Assembly: GCF_026247885.1 (NCBI RefSeq)
Contig: NZ_CP110921.1
Span: 1,979,001 to 2,043,000 of the forward strand
Direction: 5' to 3'
Length of the DNA stretch: 64,000 nucleotides
From: Methylococcus mesophilus
GTDB taxonomy: Bacteria > Pseudomonadota > Gammaproteobacteria > Methylococcales > Methylococcaceae
Each line of letters starts with the position of its first letter. Within the stretch, counting starts at the first letter, position 1. The position numbers and the translations under genes are program-made. Shown here piece after piece: positions 1 to 9,779 of the stretch. The notes below the pieces were generated by a model. The model saw only the letters and a list, made by a program, of their open reading frames with translations, was not told the origin of the DNA and searched no databases.

Positions 1-2531
1 ATCTCCTTGGGCGCCTCGACGTGCTTGAACTGCTTGAGTTCTTCCAGCGAGCGCTCTGCAAGCTGCACCAGCTTGCCGGAGTCGATCTTGTCGCCGGTGA
101 TCGACAGCACGATATCGCCGGAGTAGACGAGACCACCCAGCACGGTGACCAGCAGATCCGGTTCCAGCCGGTATTTGATCGGCGCGAAATACTCGACGTC
201 CGATGTGCCAGACAGCAGTTCGCTGCGGTTGAGCACCTGGCCGTGACCTTTGGCCTTGAGGCGGCTGAGCACTTCCTGCGCGTAGCGGGAATTGGCGGGG
301 TCGACGCGGTCACCATCGAGCAGTTCCAGCGCATCGAGGATGGCTGCGGCATCCTTGGTGCGCGTGCCGCCTGCTAGGGCGCGCAGTGCATTGCCCACCA
401 GTTGCTTGCGGTTGGCCTCGGTGACCAATACGGAGAAGGTAGGGTACTCGGGCGAGATGTCGGCAAAGCGCTGGCCCAGTGCCAGGCCGGAGACGATGTT
501 CACCACGTCGCGGAAGTTGATGCGCTCGTCCGGGCCCAGTCGCGCGCGGTCGCGCAGGGACACGCCCTTGGACCAGTCCTGCAGCGTCTTGGTCTTGCCC
601 TGGTAAGTGACCTCGAACGCGGTCATCTGCTTTTCCTGCAGCCACTTGCTCATGGACCGCAGCGAATCCTGGGCCTTGGACAGGTAGATGGCCTTCGCGC
701 CGCCGCTGGCAGTGGACGCCAGGTCCAGTGCCGCCGCGTATTGCGACAGGTAGCGCTTGTAGTCCTCGTCTGGCGACTTCAGGCGGAAGAACACCTCGTC
801 GGCCAGGTTGTTGTCGCTGAACTTCGGCTTGTCGAAGGGCTGGATGAAGTAGATGTAGAAGTCGCGTTCGGGCTGAGCGGTGGGGCGATCGTTCGGGGCG
901 CCAAAGAACAGGTAGCCCATGCGCTCGGCACGGCGCTCCTGCCACTCGATCTGGTACTGCCAGATCTGGAAGCCGGGGTAACGCAGATCATCGCTGCATT
1001 CCATCAGCGCCTTGATGGCGCTGTAATAGGCGCGGTCCAGCGCATCGTCGGACAGTGCCTCGGCGCGTTTTTCGATTTGCGCGTCGTAGTCGATGTCCTT
1101 CTTGAGGTCGAGGTAGTACTGCTCGGTGTCCGGCGCCTTGGAGATGAACTGGCCGTTGACGGTCTTCAGCACTTCCCGCAGGACGGTCTGGACCATCGAC
1201 AGCAGATTCTCGGCCGGATCGCCCGGCATGTCCTCCACGCCCGGCTGGAACAGACACAAGGCGTCGCGCAGCTCGGCAGCCGTGGGGCCGATGGGCACAT
1301 GGATGTCGCCGCCGGTGGTCAGGCGGTGCACCGCCAGCGCGTTGATCACGCGCAGCGCCATGGCCTTGTAGGCCGGGCGCGTGAAGGCCTGCTGTACGCG
1401 CGACTCCAGCACTTCGGAGACGCGCATCACTTCCTTGATGTTCGGGTCGGCGCGCAGGACCGAGTTGGCCTTGACGGTGTTCCAGAAGCTCTCGTAGCTG
1501 ATGAACAGCGGCTTGTCGGCGGGTACTTCCTGGTCGAGGATGGCCAGCATCGCGGCCTCGATGGTCTTGAGTGCGCCGCGCTTCTCGGTGAAGTGGATCT
1601 GCTCGAAGGTCTTCAGGTAGTCCGGGTGAACCGGGAACAGCCGGACGTATTCGTCCATGCGCTCGTTCATGGAGCCGTAGAACTTGGCGAACGGCGTGAG
1701 GTATTCGCGGATCTTGTTCTGCTGGTCGGCCGTCTTCTTGAGCAGGCGCGCGGAGACGACGAAGCTGACGTCCTGACGGTCGATCAAGATCTGGGTGAAG
1801 CGTTCGTTGACCCGGCGCATGCTGTCGGCGACGTGCTGGAAGCGCACGCTGTCGAAGATGGCCTCCTGCACGCCGGCCACGAAGCGGAATTTCAGGTGCT
1901 TGGTCACTTCGCCGATCTGGCGCAGGATGGCCAGGTCGCGCACCAGCTCGTGGTCGCGGCGCGACTGCAGGTACTCCAGGAACTCGTCGACGACCAGCAG
2001 CACGCCTTGGTTCGGGAATTTCTCGCCGAACGCGGCCATCATTTCCTCGAACGACTCCTTGTTGTTCAGCTCCTGGTCCGCTGCCGGGAAGGTGTAGCTG
2101 ACGCCGAGCTTTTCCAAGAAGCGTTCGAGCTGCTGCGTGATGATCTGGCGCAGCGGCATTTCCAAGCCGCCCACCTCGATGCGCAGTACCTTGAAGCGGC
2201 CAGCGATCGGGGCGACAGCCTCGGCGACCTTGGCGTGGCGGATCATCGGTGCGTAGGCGGCATCCTCGGCCACCAACGACAGCACCGACATCAAGTGCGA
2301 CTTACCGGTGCCGTAGTTGCCGACGATCAGCACGCCCTTGTGGTCGACCGAGTCGTCGAAGCTGAGCTGGGGAACCATGAGCTTGGAGATCCGCTCGGCC
2401 ATGTCGTCGGAGATGACGTAGGTCGAGACGAGCTTCTTGGCTTCGTCCGGACGCCCCGCATCGAGTAGTTGAATGACTGACTCGATCTGCTCGAACTGGA
2501 TCAGATCTCCGTATTTCATGTTCTTGGCCAT
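1..2531 (-). CDS. brxC: BREX-3 P-loop ATPase BrxC/PglY-like (partial, 3' end outside window)
   Basis: Large P-loop ATPase of a BREX phage-defence system, open through the left edge (843 residues visible; family members are usually over 1,000). The start at 2531 gives [13 protein letters not shown] Walker A motif GNYGTGKSH is at residues 71-79 and a Walker B VLLVVDEF near 177-184. It lies downstream of brxR and brxF in the same direction, the gene order of type 3 BREX operons. BrxC is essential for BREX defence in studied systems, though its reaction is unknown. The methyltransferase PglX, PglZ and helicase genes should follow to the left. Family call rests on the P-loop plus context; a DUF6079-type label would also fit. 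Confidence 0.82.
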   Translation of the reverse strand, partial: MAKNMKYGDLIQFEQIESVIQLLDAGRPDEAKKLVSTYVISDDMAERISKLMVPQLSFDDSVDHKGVLIVGNYGTGKSHLMSVLSLVAEDAAYAPMIRHAKVAEAVAPIAGRFKVLRIEVGGLEMPLRQIITQQLERFLEKLGVSYTFPAADQELNNKESFEEMMAAFGEKFPNQGVLLVVDEFLEYLQSRRDHELVRDLAILRQIGEVTKHLKFRFVAGVQEAIFDSVRFQHVADSMRRVNERFTQILIDRQDVSFVVSARLLKKTADQQNKIREYLTPFAKFYGSMNERMDEYVRLFPVHPDYLKTFEQIHFTEKRGALKTIEAAMLAILDQEVPADKPLFISYESFWNTVKANSVLRADPNIKEVMRVSEVLESRVQQAFTRPAYKAMALRVINALAVHRLTTGGDIHVPIGPTAAELRDALCLFQPGVEDMPGDPAENLLSMVQTVLREVLKTVNGQFISKAPDTEQYYLDLKKDIDYDAQIEKRAEALSDDALDRAYYSAIKALMECSDDLRYPGFQIWQYQIEWQERRAERMGYLFFGAPNDRPTAQPERDFYIYFIQPFDKPKFSDNNLADEVFFRLKSPDEDYKRYLSQYAAALDLASTASGGAKAIYLSKAQDSLRSMSKWLQEKQMTAFEVTYQGKTKTLQDWSKGVSLRDRARLGPDERINFRDVVNIVSGLALGQRFADISPEYPTFSVLVTEANRKQLVGNALRALAGGTRTKDAAAILDALELLDGDRVDPANSRYAQEVLSRLKAKGHGQVLNRSELLSGTSDVEYFAPIKYRLEPDLLVTVLGGLVYSGDIVLSITGDKIDSGKLVQLAERSLEELKQFKHVEAPKE

Positions 2532-2554
2532 ATGGTCCTCGCTTCCCCTGTACG

Positions 2555-3010
2555 TCAAATTTCTAGAACGACCACGCCGTCACGGCTGTAGTCGCGATGT
2601 TCTGGGTGGCTCATGTCGGCGTAGATCAGCCGATCACCCCGCAGCTCGCCCGGCCACACGGCCACGACGCGCTTGGAATGAGCCAGCCGCCTGACGAGGT
2701 CAAGCGGGTTGATCTGCAGGCCCGGCTCGAACAACAACTCCAGGTTGTCGAGCAGCAGCGGGTCTTCAGTTCGTTCCTTGTCCGCGATCTCCCGCAGCAG
2801 TTCGCCTGCCGAGAAGCCGCGCTTGTTGTTCGGCGTGGCGGCCAAACGGCGCCCCAGCTCCAGGCCGACATTGAGCGGCTCGAGGTTGAGCTTGGCGCTG
2901 AGTTGGCGCAGCAGTTGGGTCTTGCCACTGCGGCTGGGACCGACCAGCAGGATCAACTTGCTGTTGAGGTCGCCGATTTCGCCGATGAGTCGTTCGAGTT
3001 TTGCGAGCAT
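2555..3010 (-). CDS. brxF: BREX-3 P-loop protein BrxF
   Basis: Small P-loop protein of 151 residues with Walker A GPSRSGKT at residues 24-31 and a possible Walker B around LLLDNLELL. Short stand-alone ATPases between a WYL regulator and brxC are BrxF in type 3 BREX. The ATG at 3010 is preferred because GAGGGG lies 6 bases upstream; a second ATG two codons earlier touches that Shine-Dalgarno. The gene starts just after the brxR stop and is followed by brxC after 23 bp, so the three genes form one operon. Its role in defence is known only from genetics. Confidence 0.85.
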   Translation of the reverse strand: MLAKLERLIGEIGDLNSKLILLVGPSRSGKTQLLRQLSAKLNLEPLNVGLELGRRLAATPNNKRGFSAGELLREIADKERTEDPLLLDNLELLFEPGLQINPLDLVRRLAHSKRVVAVWPGELRGDRLIYADMSHPEHRDYSRDGVVVLEI

Positions 3011-3020
3011 GCTCATCCCC

Positions 3021-3935
3021 TCAGTCCGACTCGGCTTCAAGCCGTTGTTGATCAGGGGAGCGGTAGCCCGGCGCCAGCACGGCATTTCGCACGCCGTAGA
3101 TGGCCAGGTGGTCCTTCAGCCACAACCGATACTCGTGCCCGCGCAAGCTGTGGTCGGGCGTGCAGTCCACACTCCATTGGCGAAGGATGTAACCGGCGGT
3201 GGCTGCCCGTAGCTTCATCCGCAGCACGCCACCCTGCATGCTGTAGTCCATCTCGGTGATCTCCGGCCGGGGTTGATCCGGGTGCGGCACCAGCTCCAGC
3301 TCGACGATCCGGGTCCACTGAATGTCCTGATCGCTCATCTCGTGGGGCGCCACTGGCTGCCCCTTGAGCACCACCGGGCGCTTGATCCGGGTGATGACGA
3401 AATCCCGGAACTCTTGGGATTTCCGGTCGAAAGCGCGGACATACCAACGGAGGCCGTTGTCGATCAGCGCGAACGGGACGATCTCCCGCTCGGTGCGGCC
3501 ACTGGAGATGGAGTGGTACTCGATGCCGAGCGGACACTCCTGGTGAATCGCACGGGTCACGCTCGCCAGCCCATCCAGATCCGGATGCGTGAGCCGTGAC
3601 GGGCTCTCGCTGGCCACCCACGCCTTGAGCCGCATCGGCTCACCATCGCCAAAGCCCTGGGTCAGCCACGACAGCACCCGCTCCGGGGGGAAGTCGAAGA
3701 TGGGCCGGAAGTCCGGCCCCAGGACGTAGGACTTGCCCTTGGGGTCGTAGTCGATGTTGCCGGGCGCCAAGTCCTTGTACAGCGCCAGATCCCTGGATGC
3801 GGCGGCGGACTGGATGCCAAACCGCGTGACCAAGTCCTGACGGCGTATCTCCCCGATGAAGCGCACGCGCAACTCCACGAACGCGAGCCGGTCGCGTTGT
3901 GGCTGGGTTAGATCTGCAAGCTGTTCGTTCGACAT
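3021..3935 (-). CDS. brxR: WYL-domain transcriptional regulator BrxR (BREX/CapW family)
   Basis: A 304-residue regulator: winged-helix DNA-binding part at about residues 12-60 and a WYL domain at about 136-190 containing RWYVRAFD (163-170), with a C-terminal extension to the end. Members of this BrxR/CapW family are dimeric repressors of the defence operon next to them. Here it is the first gene of the brxR-brxF-brxC operon and lies head to head with the CBASS operon, so it could regulate both. The WYL domain may sense a nucleic-acid or nucleotide ligand; that is family knowledge, not visible here. Confidence 0.88.
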   Translation of the reverse strand: MSNEQLADLTQPQRDRLAFVELRVRFIGEIRRQDLVTRFGIQSAAASRDLALYKDLAPGNIDYDPKGKSYVLGPDFRPIFDFPPERVLSWLTQGFGDGEPMRLKAWVASESPSRLTHPDLDGLASVTRAIHQECPLGIEYHSISSGRTEREIVPFALIDNGLRWYVRAFDRKSQEFRDFVITRIKRPVVLKGQPVAPHEMSDQDIQWTRIVELELVPHPDQPRPEITEMDYSMQGGVLRMKLRAATAGYILRQWSVDCTPDHSLRGHEYRLWLKDHLAIYGVRNAVLAPGYRSPDQQRLEAESD

Positions 3936-3945
3936 CCTGGCTGGC

Positions 3946-3985
3946 TCGTTCGGGTTAGCGAATGCTTGTACGGGTTATTGCGGAA
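3946..3985. promoter_or_regulatory. Direct repeat in the BREX/CBASS divergent intergenic region
   Basis: CGGGTTA occurs at 3951 and again at 3971, followed by GCGAA and TTGCGGAA, so two similar boxes sit 20 bp apart directly upstream of brxR and between the two divergent defence operons. BrxR/CapW regulators bind repeats in their own promoters, so this is a candidate operator. The assignment is inference; the boxes are short. Confidence 0.35.
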
Positions 3986-4058
3986 AGTATATGGTCTGCT
4001 CTAGAATCTGTACATAATTCGATTATGATTTGTTGATTAGCCGCATTGTGATAACCAC

Positions 4059-4217
4059 ATGCGACCCGCTGACAAGAAGACCGGTACGGCCACCATGCAG
4101 ACATTCGCGGACCTTCACATCAAGCCAGAGACGCTGGCGCGGCACGATTTCAGTCTCGGGATTGAGCTGATGATCGCCGGCATTGCATGTGTTCATCAGT
4201 TCTGGGGAGGGCGTTGA
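4059..4217 (+). CDS. Small ORF upstream of the CBASS phospholipase
   Basis: An open frame of 52 codons starting MRPADKKTGTATM and ending FWGGR. Its TGA lies 2 bases before the ATG of the phospholipase gene at 4220, and the Shine-Dalgarno of that gene (GGAGGG) is inside its last codons. It may be a translated leader coupled to the next gene or a remnant of an older reading frame. No family is recognised and no clear ribosome binding site precedes it. Confidence 0.25.
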   Translation: MRPADKKTGTATMQTFADLHIKPETLARHDFSLGIELMIAGIACVHQFWGGR

Positions 4218-4219
4218 AA

Positions 4220-5167
4220 ATGGTGGGATCGAAGGATGTCTCGACGTCATCCGCCATGCTGCGCGTCCTTACGCTAGACGGCGGCGGTGCCAAGGGCTTT
4301 TACACACTGGGGGTACTCAAGGAAATCGAGGCTATGGTCGGGTGCCCACTGCACCAGAAAATTGATCTGGTTTTTGGGACCAGCACGGGCGCGATCATCG
4401 CGTCACTGATTGCGCTTGGCCACAACGTCGATTCCATCCTGGAGCTTTACCGCAAGCACGTGCCTACCGTGATGTCACAGAAGACCGCCTCGGCCAGGTC
4501 GCAGGCATTGAAAAATCTGGCGTGCGAGGTCTTCGGCAATGCAACGTTCGATGATGTGAAGACGGGTGTAGGGATCGTCACAGCCAAGTGGCTGACCGAG
4601 CGCCCGATGATCTTCAAGGGCAGCGTTGCCCAAGCGCATGGACGTGTCGGCACGTTCGTCCCGGGCTTTGGTGTAAGCATCGCTGACGCCGTCAAGGCAT
4701 CGTGCTCGGCTTACCCGTTTTTTGAGCGGACGATCGTAAGGACATCAATGGGTGAGGACATCGAGCTGATCGATGGCGGGTACTGCGCAAATAACCCAAC
4801 ACTGTACGCGATCGCCGACGCAGTCCAGGCACTTCAAAGTGACCGAAAGGACATTCGACTGGTGAGCGTTGGCGTGGGCGTCTACCCCGACCCGAAGCCA
4901 AGTTTCCTGATGAGGATGGCGAAGAAATATCTCGTTAGCGTGCAGTTGCTGCAGAAGACATTGGAGATCAACACGCAGTCGATGGACCAACTGCGGCAGA
5001 TCCTTTTCCATGACATACCGACCATTCGGATCAGTGACTCCTACGTCACCCCTGAAATGGCGACCGATCTGCTGGAGCACGACCTTAATAAGCTGGACAT
5101 CTTGTTCCAGCGAGGGCGGGAGTCGTTCGCGTCACGGGAGCAGCAGCTTCGCGAGTATTTGATATAG
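4220..5167 (+). CDS. capV: CBASS effector: patatin-like phospholipase CapV
   Basis: A 315-residue patatin-fold phospholipase. The oxyanion motif GGGAKG is at residues 21-26, the nucleophile elbow GTSTG at 53-57 (Ser55) and the dyad Asp in DGG at 185-187. In CBASS, CapV is activated by a cyclic nucleotide from the adjacent CD-NTase and degrades the cell membrane, killing infected cells. The CD-NTase gene follows after 13 bp. The start at 4220 is chosen over 4187 because GGAGGG precedes it at proper spacing and the protein then begins close to the conserved [10 protein letters not shown] strand. Confidence 0.9.
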   Translation: MVGSKDVSTSSAMLRVLTLDGGGAKGFYTLGVLKEIEAMVGCPLHQKIDLVFGTSTGAIIASLIALGHNVDSILELYRKHVPTVMSQKTASARSQALKNLACEVFGNATFDDVKTGVGIVTAKWLTERPMIFKGSVAQAHGRVGTFVPGFGVSIADAVKASCSAYPFFERTIVRTSMGEDIELIDGGYCANNPTLYAIADAVQALQSDRKDIRLVSVGVGVYPDPKPSFLMRMAKKYLVSVQLLQKTLEINTQSMDQLRQILFHDIPTIRISDSYVTPEMATDLLEHDLNKLDILFQRGRESFASREQQLREYLI

Positions 5168-5180
5168 CCAGGGGGGGAAT

Positions 5181-6074
5181 ATGCCTATTTCGGAATCACA
5201 GCTCGAAACGTGGTCCCATCAGGGATCAATCACCCAGTCGAGCAACACCTATAACGCGATCAAAAGCGTCTTGGAGGCCAGCACCACGCCCTACGCCGGC
5301 AAAAATTTCAAGGTGTTCCTTCAGGGCTCATACGGCAACGACACGAATATCTATGCCGAGAGCGACGTGGACATCGTCATCCGGCTCGATGACTGCTTCC
5401 ATAGCGATCTCGAATCACTGTCCGATGACGAAAAGTCGGCCTACAAGCAGGCATTCAGCGACGCGACCTACACGCACACCGACTTCAAGCGGGACGTGCT
5501 GTCGGTGCTTGAAGAACAATACGGATCAGCGGTGAAAACTAGCGACAAGGCGATTGCCATCGACGCGAGCGGTTCACGGCGAAAGTCGGATGTGATTGTC
5601 GCGACGCAATTCCGGCGGTACTTCAAGTTCCGCTCAGCGAGCGATTCAGAGTACGTCGAAGGCATCTGCTTCTTCAACGCTGCCGGCGAGCGAATCGCAA
5701 ACTACCCAAAGCAGCATTCTGCGAATCTGACGGCAAAGCATCAAGCATCCTCAAAGTGGCTAAAACCCATGGCCCGCGTGTTCAAAAACATGCGCAGCAG
5801 ACTGGTCGAAGGAGGCTTGATCGATGCCGGTATTGCGCCCTCGTACTACATCGAGGGTCTGCTGTACAACGTACCGAATGAGAAGTTCACGACCAGCTAT
5901 CAGGACTGCGTCGCCAACATCATCAACTGGTATCGGCAAGATGCAGCCAAGACAGACTTGGTTTGCGCCAACGAACAGTACTACTTGCTGCGTGATGGCT
6001 ACCATACCTGCTGGTCTCAGACGGACTGTGATGCACTTGTCGAAGCAGCGGTTGATCTCTGGAATCAGTGGTGA
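5181..6074 (+). CDS. CBASS cyclic nucleotide synthase (CD-NTase)
   Basis: A 297-residue nucleotidyltransferase with the Pol-beta fold signature: GS at residues 49-50 followed by SDVDIVI at 61-67 (two metal-binding Asp), and a third acidic position near SDVIV (Asp137). This is the layout of CD-NTases, which sense phage infection and make cyclic di- or trinucleotides. Its position directly after a patatin effector makes a type I CBASS assignment strong. No Cap2/Cap3 ubiquitin-like genes are present. The product nucleotide cannot be read from sequence here. Confidence 0.9.
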   Translation: MPISESQLETWSHQGSITQSSNTYNAIKSVLEASTTPYAGKNFKVFLQGSYGNDTNIYAESDVDIVIRLDDCFHSDLESLSDDEKSAYKQAFSDATYTHTDFKRDVLSVLEEQYGSAVKTSDKAIAIDASGSRRKSDVIVATQFRRYFKFRSASDSEYVEGICFFNAAGERIANYPKQHSANLTAKHQASSKWLKPMARVFKNMRSRLVEGGLIDAGIAPSYYIEGLLYNVPNEKFTTSYQDCVANIINWYRQDAAKTDLVCANEQYYLLRDGYHTCWSQTDCDALVEAAVDLWNQW

Positions 6075-6086
6075 GGAGAGAAAGGC

Positions 6087-6833
6087 ATGGCAAAACCCGT
6101 CGAGATCGGACCCCGCAGCTTCCGGACCCAGAAAAGCGCACTGGATCATTACAAGGCCCTGCTTCACCGCTACCAGGACGGGGATCGCATCTCTGAACCA
6201 GTGGACCACGCCGACCTCGTGGCGCTCATCGAACGATATGAGCCGATTCTTGACGAGGTCGGTGAGCCGGCGAAGGGTTGCGGCCAGATCGATCACTTCG
6301 AGCGGCGCCTGAACACCGGGATGGGCTGGAGCAACTCCGGCTTCTGGGTGGTGCGCCAGGACGGGTCCGCCACGGACTTTTCGTACATCTGGGCCGTCAA
6401 AGGTCTACCAGGGGACCGGTCGAAGGACTTCTACGGCGCATGCCGGGAGGCTGTCGCACTCGATCTCGTTCTGGCCAAGAAGCGTGCCTTCGCGGAGCAT
6501 GGGGACGCTCATGGGTTGGTTGCGTGTGAACTTACTGGCGTGATGGTCAGCATCGACGACGCCCATCTGGATCACGCTTGGCCGAACTTCTCGCACATCG
6601 TCTGTGGATTCCGGGCGGCCAGGGGCTGGTCAGGTGACATCCCGGACGGAATCGTTTCCGCCCCGGCTGACGGGCAGACGACGCCCACATTCGTCGATAA
6701 GGCAGTCGCGGATGCCTTCCGGGACTACCACCACAACCAGGCGATGCTGCGGATTCTCTCCAAGTCGGCCAACCTCCAAACCGCCAGCCAAGCTCGAAGA
6801 CCTAAGATTGCAAGACCAGTGCGGTTGACTTGA
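6087..6833 (+). CDS. DUF3223 (DCL-like) protein, third gene of CBASS operon
   Basis: A 248-residue protein 12 bp after the CD-NTase, with GGAGAG before its ATG. The N-terminal third (residues about 5-115, IGPRSFRTQKSALDHYKALL then FWVVRQDGS) looks like the DUF3223 domain, related to the plant DCL protein; the rest resembles no family I know. Co-directional, tight spacing implies co-transcription with the CBASS genes, so an accessory role in the defence response is possible. It could also be a passenger of the island. Function unknown. Confidence 0.7.
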   Translation: MAKPVEIGPRSFRTQKSALDHYKALLHRYQDGDRISEPVDHADLVALIERYEPILDEVGEPAKGCGQIDHFERRLNTGMGWSNSGFWVVRQDGSATDFSYIWAVKGLPGDRSKDFYGACREAVALDLVLAKKRAFAEHGDAHGLVACELTGVMVSIDDAHLDHAWPNFSHIVCGFRAARGWSGDIPDGIVSAPADGQTTPTFVDKAVADAFRDYHHNQAMLRILSKSANLQTASQARRPKIARPVRLT

Positions 6834-6837
6834 CCGA

Positions 6838-6862
6838 CTGCGGACGCGGGTTCAATTCCGCA
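6838..6862 (+). other. tmRNA 3'-end-like fragment (possible attachment-site remnant)
   Basis: CGGACGCGGGTTCAATTCCG at 6841-6860 closely matches the T-arm end of bacterial tmRNA as I remember it from E. coli. No complete tmRNA surrounds it. A CCACCA string occurs further on at 7031-7036. Integrative elements often insert in ssrA and leave such a 3' fragment, and a recombinase tail lies 2 kb away. The call is tentative. Confidence 0.3.
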
Positions 6863-7046
6863 AATGGGATTCGAACTGGCGACCCGTCCGATGTGCTTGG
6901 CTGATGACCTCGACCAGGCGTAACTGGTAGGATTGACGGCAGTAAGGACTGGTTTCCGCACCTTTCCGCAGGAGTTCGCGGCGGTCCGCACTCGCCTTAA
7001 GAATGGGTTTGAACCGGGGTCCCGACTGCACCACCATAAATTCAAA

Positions 7047-7075
7047 GGGTTAGGTCATTGACCTAAGCCTTTTTT
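7047..7075 (+). terminator. Rho-independent terminator
   Basis: Stem TTAGGT / ACCTAA with loop CATTG, extended by GG/CC pairs, followed by a run of six T on the + strand. It could end transcription from the CBASS operon, which finishes about 210 bp upstream, or be a terminator originally downstream of an RNA gene. Nothing else in 6834-7272 looks coding. Confidence 0.65.
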
Positions 7076-7272
7076 CTTGTCTTAGTCAACCAAGTGTCAA
7101 CGGCGAAAAGAGGTTAAACCCTTGGGCTTTTTCCAGGAGGGCCAGCCCCATATGGACGTGACGTATGATTGCGCTCACACAATCATGACAATGAAGTCTG
7201 CAAGCAAAGCGAGCCCCTTTTCGAACCACGCAGATCATACAGGGCGCTAGCGCTGACCCGCCCCTGCCCCGC

Positions 7273-7602
7273 CTATCTGTTGCTGTCAAAGAGGTCCAGA
7301 TTATCATCATGATCCAGACAAGCATGCAATGAGAGGCAGCCCCTCTTAGCCGACTTAGTGTCCCTTATGCAAACGCGATAATTTTTTTGAGCCACTTTCT
7401 TGCACTTCTTCTTCGCGGGCTTACCCATCGGCCCTTTGCATTGAATGCGATCAGCTCGATACCTGATTCCGCAATCTGAAACGGACTCATAAAATCCATC
7501 CGTGCAAGCCTCGCATTCCTCATCTATATCAGCAAAACAGTTGGTCGACATTGCAGCGGCGACCAGAAGAACAAAAAAACGTATAGACAACTCTTTGCGC
7601 AT
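7273..7602 (-). CDS. Cysteine-rich small secreted protein, paralog 1
   Basis: A 109-residue protein with a signal peptide (RKELSIRFFVLLVAAAMS, cleavage near CFA). The mature part has eight cysteines spaced C-x2-C-x10-C-x10-C-x11-C-x10-C-x10-C-x5-C. Exactly the same spacing occurs in the protein at 16488-16919, so the two are paralogs of an unnamed family. The even spacing and Lys-rich helices suggest a disulphide-stapled helical hairpin acting outside the cytoplasm. Function unknown. Base composition is more AT-rich than the metabolic genes in this window. Confidence 0.65.
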   Translation of the reverse strand: MRKELSIRFFVLLVAAAMSTNCFADIDEECEACTDGFYESVSDCGIRYRADRIQCKGPMGKPAKKKCKKVAQKNYRVCIRDTKSAKRGCLSLHACLDHDDNLDLFDSNR

Positions 7603-7741
7603 TATATTAACCCCACATATACCATCGACCCCACTATTAATCTAGCCGTGCGACCGGTCCGCGTTATCTCTTTATTACAAATCTCACTTTTCTCCCGACA
7701 ACGGACAATTGCGATCACAGCGGCTACCGCATAGGGGCAGC

Positions 7742-8272
7742 CTAATATGTTTCGGCATCTTTCAGGCAAATTGCAAAAACAGTAAGCTTGCTATTTTCCT
7801 GACTCAATTCGTCATTGCGCGTCACTGCAACGCTCCACGAATTATTCGTTGCATCTGGCGCGTTCTTGATGATGGTCCATGAGGTGGTAGTCTGCATCCC
7901 ATCAGCAGCCGTAATCTCATAGCCTCCGCTCAGGAGCGCGCTGCCGGACGGACATTTAGCGCTTGCATCCAGCCTTACACTGGCACCAGAAATAGAAGAT
8001 GTCACTTCAGTAACCTTGTCATGCTCCGTTGTGCAAACGGTTGTACCATCGTCCTTAATCTCTGTAATCGCTGAGCCTTCGGGACACGTCGTACTTAAAT
8101 TATCTTCAAGCGCATTAATTTTACCTTGTAAATCGTTAAATGGCCGCCCATTCGGTGTGGAGCCGTTGTTTCCATTGTTATTATTTTTCTTCGCCATGGC
8201 GGGCGTTGCTTTCATGACCGAAACAGAAAAAAATACTGCAACAACGATATAGAATCTATTCTTGATTAACAT
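7742..8272 (-). CDS. Secreted protein of unknown function
   Basis: About 176 residues beginning MLIKNRFYIVVAVF, a signal peptide ending around AMA. An Asn-rich linker follows, then a short predicted helix (DLQGKINALEDNL) and a Cys-containing region resembling small tail-fibre-type or exported host-interaction proteins (TCPEGSAITEI, KCPSGSALLSGGYEI). The ATG at 8272 is preferred over a GTG four codons upstream because GGTGG sits ahead of it. No domain recognised with confidence. It lies upstream of and parallel to the cysteine-rich protein gene. Confidence 0.6.
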   Translation of the reverse strand: MLIKNRFYIVVAVFFSVSVMKATPAMAKKNNNNGNNGSTPNGRPFNDLQGKINALEDNLSTTCPEGSAITEIKDDGTTVCTTEHDKVTEVTSSISGASVRLDASAKCPSGSALLSGGYEITAADGMQTTTSWTIIKNAPDATNNSWSVAVTRNDELSQENSKLTVFAICLKDAETY

Positions 8273-8284
8273 TGTGGGTTCCAC

Positions 8285-8831
8285 CGATTTTTATGCAATC
8301 GACTCTTAAGAAAACAGAATATTAAGCCTCTGCCAGCCGGACATAACTTATACTTTTAGCAAAGGCACCCAAACCGGCATGTATATCGTCATGTTTAAGG
8401 ACGTACTGAAGGTCTGGTAAAAAGCTCAATAACGCTAGAAGCAACAACCATGCCTTTTCGCGTGATAAGATTTTCATGCCATGTAAAACAGGAGCCTACA
8501 CGCATTTCCTTTGGCGTTTGAAATGGAATAACGCAGATTTAGCGTATAAATCGTCGTTGCAAAGCGACGCGAACAAGACTGCTCGATCAAGGGACAACCT
8601 CGGATGATTAGCCGAACGCCCACGAGCGGGAACTGTGCGAAAACGGCACCCCATGCCCTCTAGACACAAGATTTGCTAAGTGCAGTCTCAGCAACAATCA
8701 TCTAGATACGGGTGTCAATTCATTCTTCTGGATCGCCGACCGCATGCGATTGTCATCCGTTCGACCCCATCAAGGCGCAATTTGAAATCAGAGACTTAAA
8801 CAGCAATAGCTTGCCTACTCCCCTACCTGTC
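8285..8831. other. AT-richer intergenic stretch, no gene seen
   Basis: About 550 bp without a supportable reading frame. A short hairpin (CGTCG ... CGACG) lies near 8552-8570. It probably carries the promoter of the leftward secreted-protein gene and decayed DNA next to the recombinase fragment. Confidence 0.4.
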
Positions 8832-9023
8832 TCATGCAAGCGTCAAAGTAGCTAACGGGTTCAGCTTCCGCACTTCCTCCAGATGGTCGGGAGCAAGATG
8901 GGCATAGCGCATGGTTACAGTCAGGCTGCTATGGCCGAGAATTTTTTGCAGCGTGAGAATGTTGCCGCCCCGGATCACGAAGTGCGAGGCGAAGGTGTGC
9001 CGCAGCACATGGGCAAGCTGCAC
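8832..9023 (-). pseudogene. Tyrosine recombinase/integrase, C-terminal fragment
   Basis: The last 64 residues of a phage-type integrase: HVLRHTFASHF carries the conserved His and Arg box, and LGHSSLTVTMRYAHLAPDH the second His and catalytic Tyr. The frame continues upstream to 9311 but the translation there is not integrase-like, and the catalytic core and N-terminus are missing. This is the degraded recombinase of a lost or decayed mobile element. Confidence 0.75.
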
Positions 9024-9392
9024 GCCCGAGCTTGAAACCCTGCGTTTCTTCCGTCGGCGTTTACGCATTCCACTCGAATTTGTCGCAAGGTCGAGTCGGT
9101 CATCTATGCGAACGATCCGTGTCGGCGATGTGGAAAAAGCTTTGCAGCATTGTCTGGTTTCTAACACGGATCGATGCGATCGACTTCCTCGGCACCTAGC
9201 GCACTGTCGAATCGGATCTTCTCCCATGCCGTGCCGTTCGCGCGATGGCGCCAGTGGAGGCCCCCGATCTCTGTGGCCGAAGTGGATTTCCGCGGCGTGG
9301 ACGCCCCCCACGTGCGCCCAACCAATCTATGAAAGCCGGTGGTCCACGATTTGCTTCATATTGCCACAGGTCTACTTTCAAAAGGAGGAGCC
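9024..9392. other. Degenerate region upstream of integrase fragment
   Basis: No intact gene. Short leftward frames could be frameshifted integrase remains but cannot be aligned by eye. The last bases carry the ribosome binding site (GGAGGA) of the Rieske gene. Confidence 0.3.
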
Positions 9393-9731
9393 ATGACGTT
9401 CACCGCGATTTGTCACAAGAATGATGTCTCGGAAGGGGGAATGGGATTCTTTCAAGCGGGTAAAAAGAGCGTGCTGGTGGTTTGGCCAATAGGTGGCGAG
9501 CTGAAGGCATATCGCGGGCGCTGCCCCCATGCCGACATGCCTTTGAACGAGGCGAGCTTCGACGGGAAGACCGTCAAATGCCAATACCACCAATGGGGTT
9601 TCGACAGCGCCAGTGGAAAATGCGTGACACACCTGGTCCGTAACGCGCTCCATCCCTACGAGTTGCGGGTCGAAGGCGACGAGATACTGGTCGATGTCGG
9701 GCCCATCAAGCAGCCACGTTCGGCGGCTTGA
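9393..9731 (+). CDS. Rieske [2Fe-2S] ferredoxin-type protein
   Basis: A 112-residue soluble Rieske protein. The cluster-binding motifs are CPHADMPL (Cys-x-His) at about residues 47-49 and CQYHQWGFD (Cys-x2-His) at about 68-71. Such proteins carry electrons to ring-hydroxylating or other oxygenases. The start follows a good Shine-Dalgarno (GGAGGA, 4 bases before ATG). No oxygenase or reductase gene is nearby, so its partner is unknown. Confidence 0.85.
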   Translation: MTFTAICHKNDVSEGGMGFFQAGKKSVLVVWPIGGELKAYRGRCPHADMPLNEASFDGKTVKCQYHQWGFDSASGKCVTHLVRNALHPYELRVEGDEILVDVGPIKQPRSAA

Positions 9732-9779
9732 GTCCAGTTAATTGGCGCAATCTCGCATAAGATCGCCTAACCTCGGAAT

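Noticed and set aside
402..2468. Long open frame of 688 codons on the + strand
   Set aside because: It is antisense to brxC, whose translation shows Walker A/B motifs; high GC creates such shadows.
6787..7040. Complete tmRNA or tRNA gene
   Set aside because: Only a T-arm-like 20-mer and a CCACCA are seen; no acceptor 5' partner or tag-coding sequence can be folded.
6725..7045. Leftward open frame of 106 codons
   Set aside because: Overlaps the DUF3223 gene end and tRNA-like debris; composition is not protein-like and no ribosome binding site.
7086..7325. Leftward frame of 79 codons downstream of the Cys-rich protein
   Set aside because: Overlaps the end of the Cys-rich gene in another frame and has no recognisable features.
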